A stretch of DNA of 64,000 nt from Clavaria fumosa (Eukaryota; Basidiomycota; Agaricomycetes; Agaricales; Clavariaceae), in the NCBI GenBank assembly GCA_951802425.1, contig OX637801.1, positions 1,860,001 through 1,924,000 of the forward strand. Direction: 5' to 3'. The translations under genes were made by a program, and so were the position numbers. Shown piece by piece: positions 63,175 through 64,000 of this stretch. The notes under the pieces were generated by a model. The model made no database searches. It was not told where the DNA came from and saw only the letters and a program-made list of their open reading frames with translations. The stretch's first letter is position 1, and the number at the start of each line of letters is the position of its first letter.

Positions 63175-64000
63175 TTACAAGAAGAATGTACGCCTGGAGG
63201 TTTGGATGTCCGACTACAGGGAATGTCAGTTGCACTCAAGGATTTTTATTACAACCTGCTTGACACTGACTTTCCAAGCCCAAAGGACCTCATCTCCTCT
63301 GGGCATCTGTGCCTCTTTCCGCTCGCTTTCCGTATCCGGCAGTCTGTCCATACCATTATTTTCAACTATACCGGCCGCGTCCTTGGGTCCAACGCAGAGT
63401 TCCAGCGTCATGGGCGTCTCCCTAGTACACCGAGCGACAGGTATGCCCTTCTTGAGCCACTGCAGCTTCAGCGTAAATCGCGGTCCAATTTCTTGTAATG
63501 CGACTTTCTCTGGAGACCGGAAAGCATATCTTGCACGGATCAACTTGAGTAAAACGAATTAAACGTCATAGACATACCTGTGTCTTCGAAAAAATATGAA
63601 ATCACGCTGATTGTGGAGCGTGACAACTTGTCTACCTTTAAACTCAGGCACCGGAGGGAAAAGTGTCTGGATCATGCGTCCTACGGTGTGTCCCAGTCGT
63701 GTGGTAAAGTTATTTAAGATGAGTTCTGGATTGTGGGGCGTCGCTCGAGCATGACCCTCAACAATTATTCTGAGCACGAAAGAGACAAACGGCTAGAAGG
63801 CAACCTACAAATATCCTTTGAGTTAGCTCAACGGACGTCAGTTTAAAGTAAGCGGTGGGTCCCTCTGGAAGGTGTACTAATGTCACTGCATCTAAAGGAA
63901 TTTCGAATCAACTGTCGTCGAATGGCAGGCGTATTTTACTTACTAGGCGCTTTCCGGTCCTCGTTAACGACAATCAGGTGCTTGTAACGACGATCTGCAG
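63175..64000 (-). CDS. RPF1: Ribosome production factor 1 (RPF1), Brix domain protein, C-terminal exons; 5' end outside the window
   Basis: Exons on the minus strand: 64000-63944 (continues past the edge), 63891-63809, 63756-63578, 63529-63271 and 63213-63175. All four introns are 48-57 bp with GT..AG ends, and the joined frame is open to TAA at 63175-63177. The protein reads [16 protein letters not shown], then [72 protein letters not shown] and a last exon ending TSRRTFFL. These are the blocks of the Brix domain of RPF1, a nucleolar protein that binds pre-ribosomal RNA and is needed for 60S subunit assembly in yeast. An insertion-like acidic stretch ([14 protein letters not shown]) lies between the Brix core and the C-terminal tail. 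It appears intact and is the clearest host gene in the window. The neighbouring sequence (below 63060) is transposon debris. Confidence 0.9.

Overview
The window looks like a piece of a basidiomycete (Agaricomycetes-type) fungal genome that is almost entirely transposable elements. Evidence for a fungus: many spliceosomal introns of only 48-57 bp with GT..AG ends, a chromodomain Ty3/gypsy element, Ty1/copia elements with 306-308 bp LTRs, PIF1-type Helitrons, a pogo-like DNA transposon, and a host ribosome-biogenesis gene (RPF1, Brix family) running off the right edge. Very few coding regions look like host genes: RPF1 (63175 to the end, minus strand), an intact four-exon gene for a putative TET/JBP-like 2OG-Fe(II) dioxygenase (26888-28676), an eight-exon gene of unknown function (20260-21847), and two broken multi-exon genes (13184-14034 and about 28950-37290).

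Layout, left to right. 1-1659: 3' part of a Ty1/copia element with its LTR. 1666-about 11290: Helitron 1 (minus strand), whose RepHel gene is cut by a solo LTR (6506-6824) and by a short gag-only LTR retrotransposon (7286-8645). 11793-12945: tandem repeats holding an LTR-like element with a tRNA-like core. 13184-16873: an unknown gene cut by a pogo-like transposon. 18858-20229: a second gag-only element just upstream of the eight-exon gene. 22320-26860: triplet, G/A-rich and GC-rich minisatellite arrays ending at the dioxygenase gene. 29557-36504: a full copia element, itself cut by a third gag-only element (34471-35842). 37447-61812: Helitron 2 (minus strand), split by a chromodomain gypsy element (39089-44702), a complete Helitron 3 (45641-53404) and an internally deleted copia element (55820-60611). 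The last carries the second copy of the tRNA-bearing LTR-like element. 62720-63060: a decayed gypsy reverse-transcriptase scrap next to RPF1.

Target-site duplications could be read directly for eight insertions (ATTTA, CTTTT, TACTC, ATTGT, ATATG, GACAC, CATCC, TCTCT), and for the gypsy element with one mismatch (CAGGA/CAGTA). Helitron 3 sits precisely between an A and a T, as expected for that class. These joints restore the interrupted reading frames and give a relative order of insertion.

The most unusual items are: (i) a 206-220 bp LTR-like repeat with TGTTR..YAACA-type ends, 5-bp target duplications and a near-complete tRNA-like sequence with A and B boxes and a T-run; (ii) three copies of a 1.36-1.37 kb LTR retrotransposon that codes only for a zinc-knuckle Gag-like protein, resembling the TR-GAG elements named in plants; (iii) a Helitron helicase fused to a USP/USPL1-like cysteine-peptidase domain; (iv) a Helitron with readable ends carrying a second, OB-fold-like gene; (v) nonsense mutations in the older elements that are mostly in-frame TGA where CGA fits, as expected from deamination of methylated CpG, in the same window as an intact TET/JBP-like gene.
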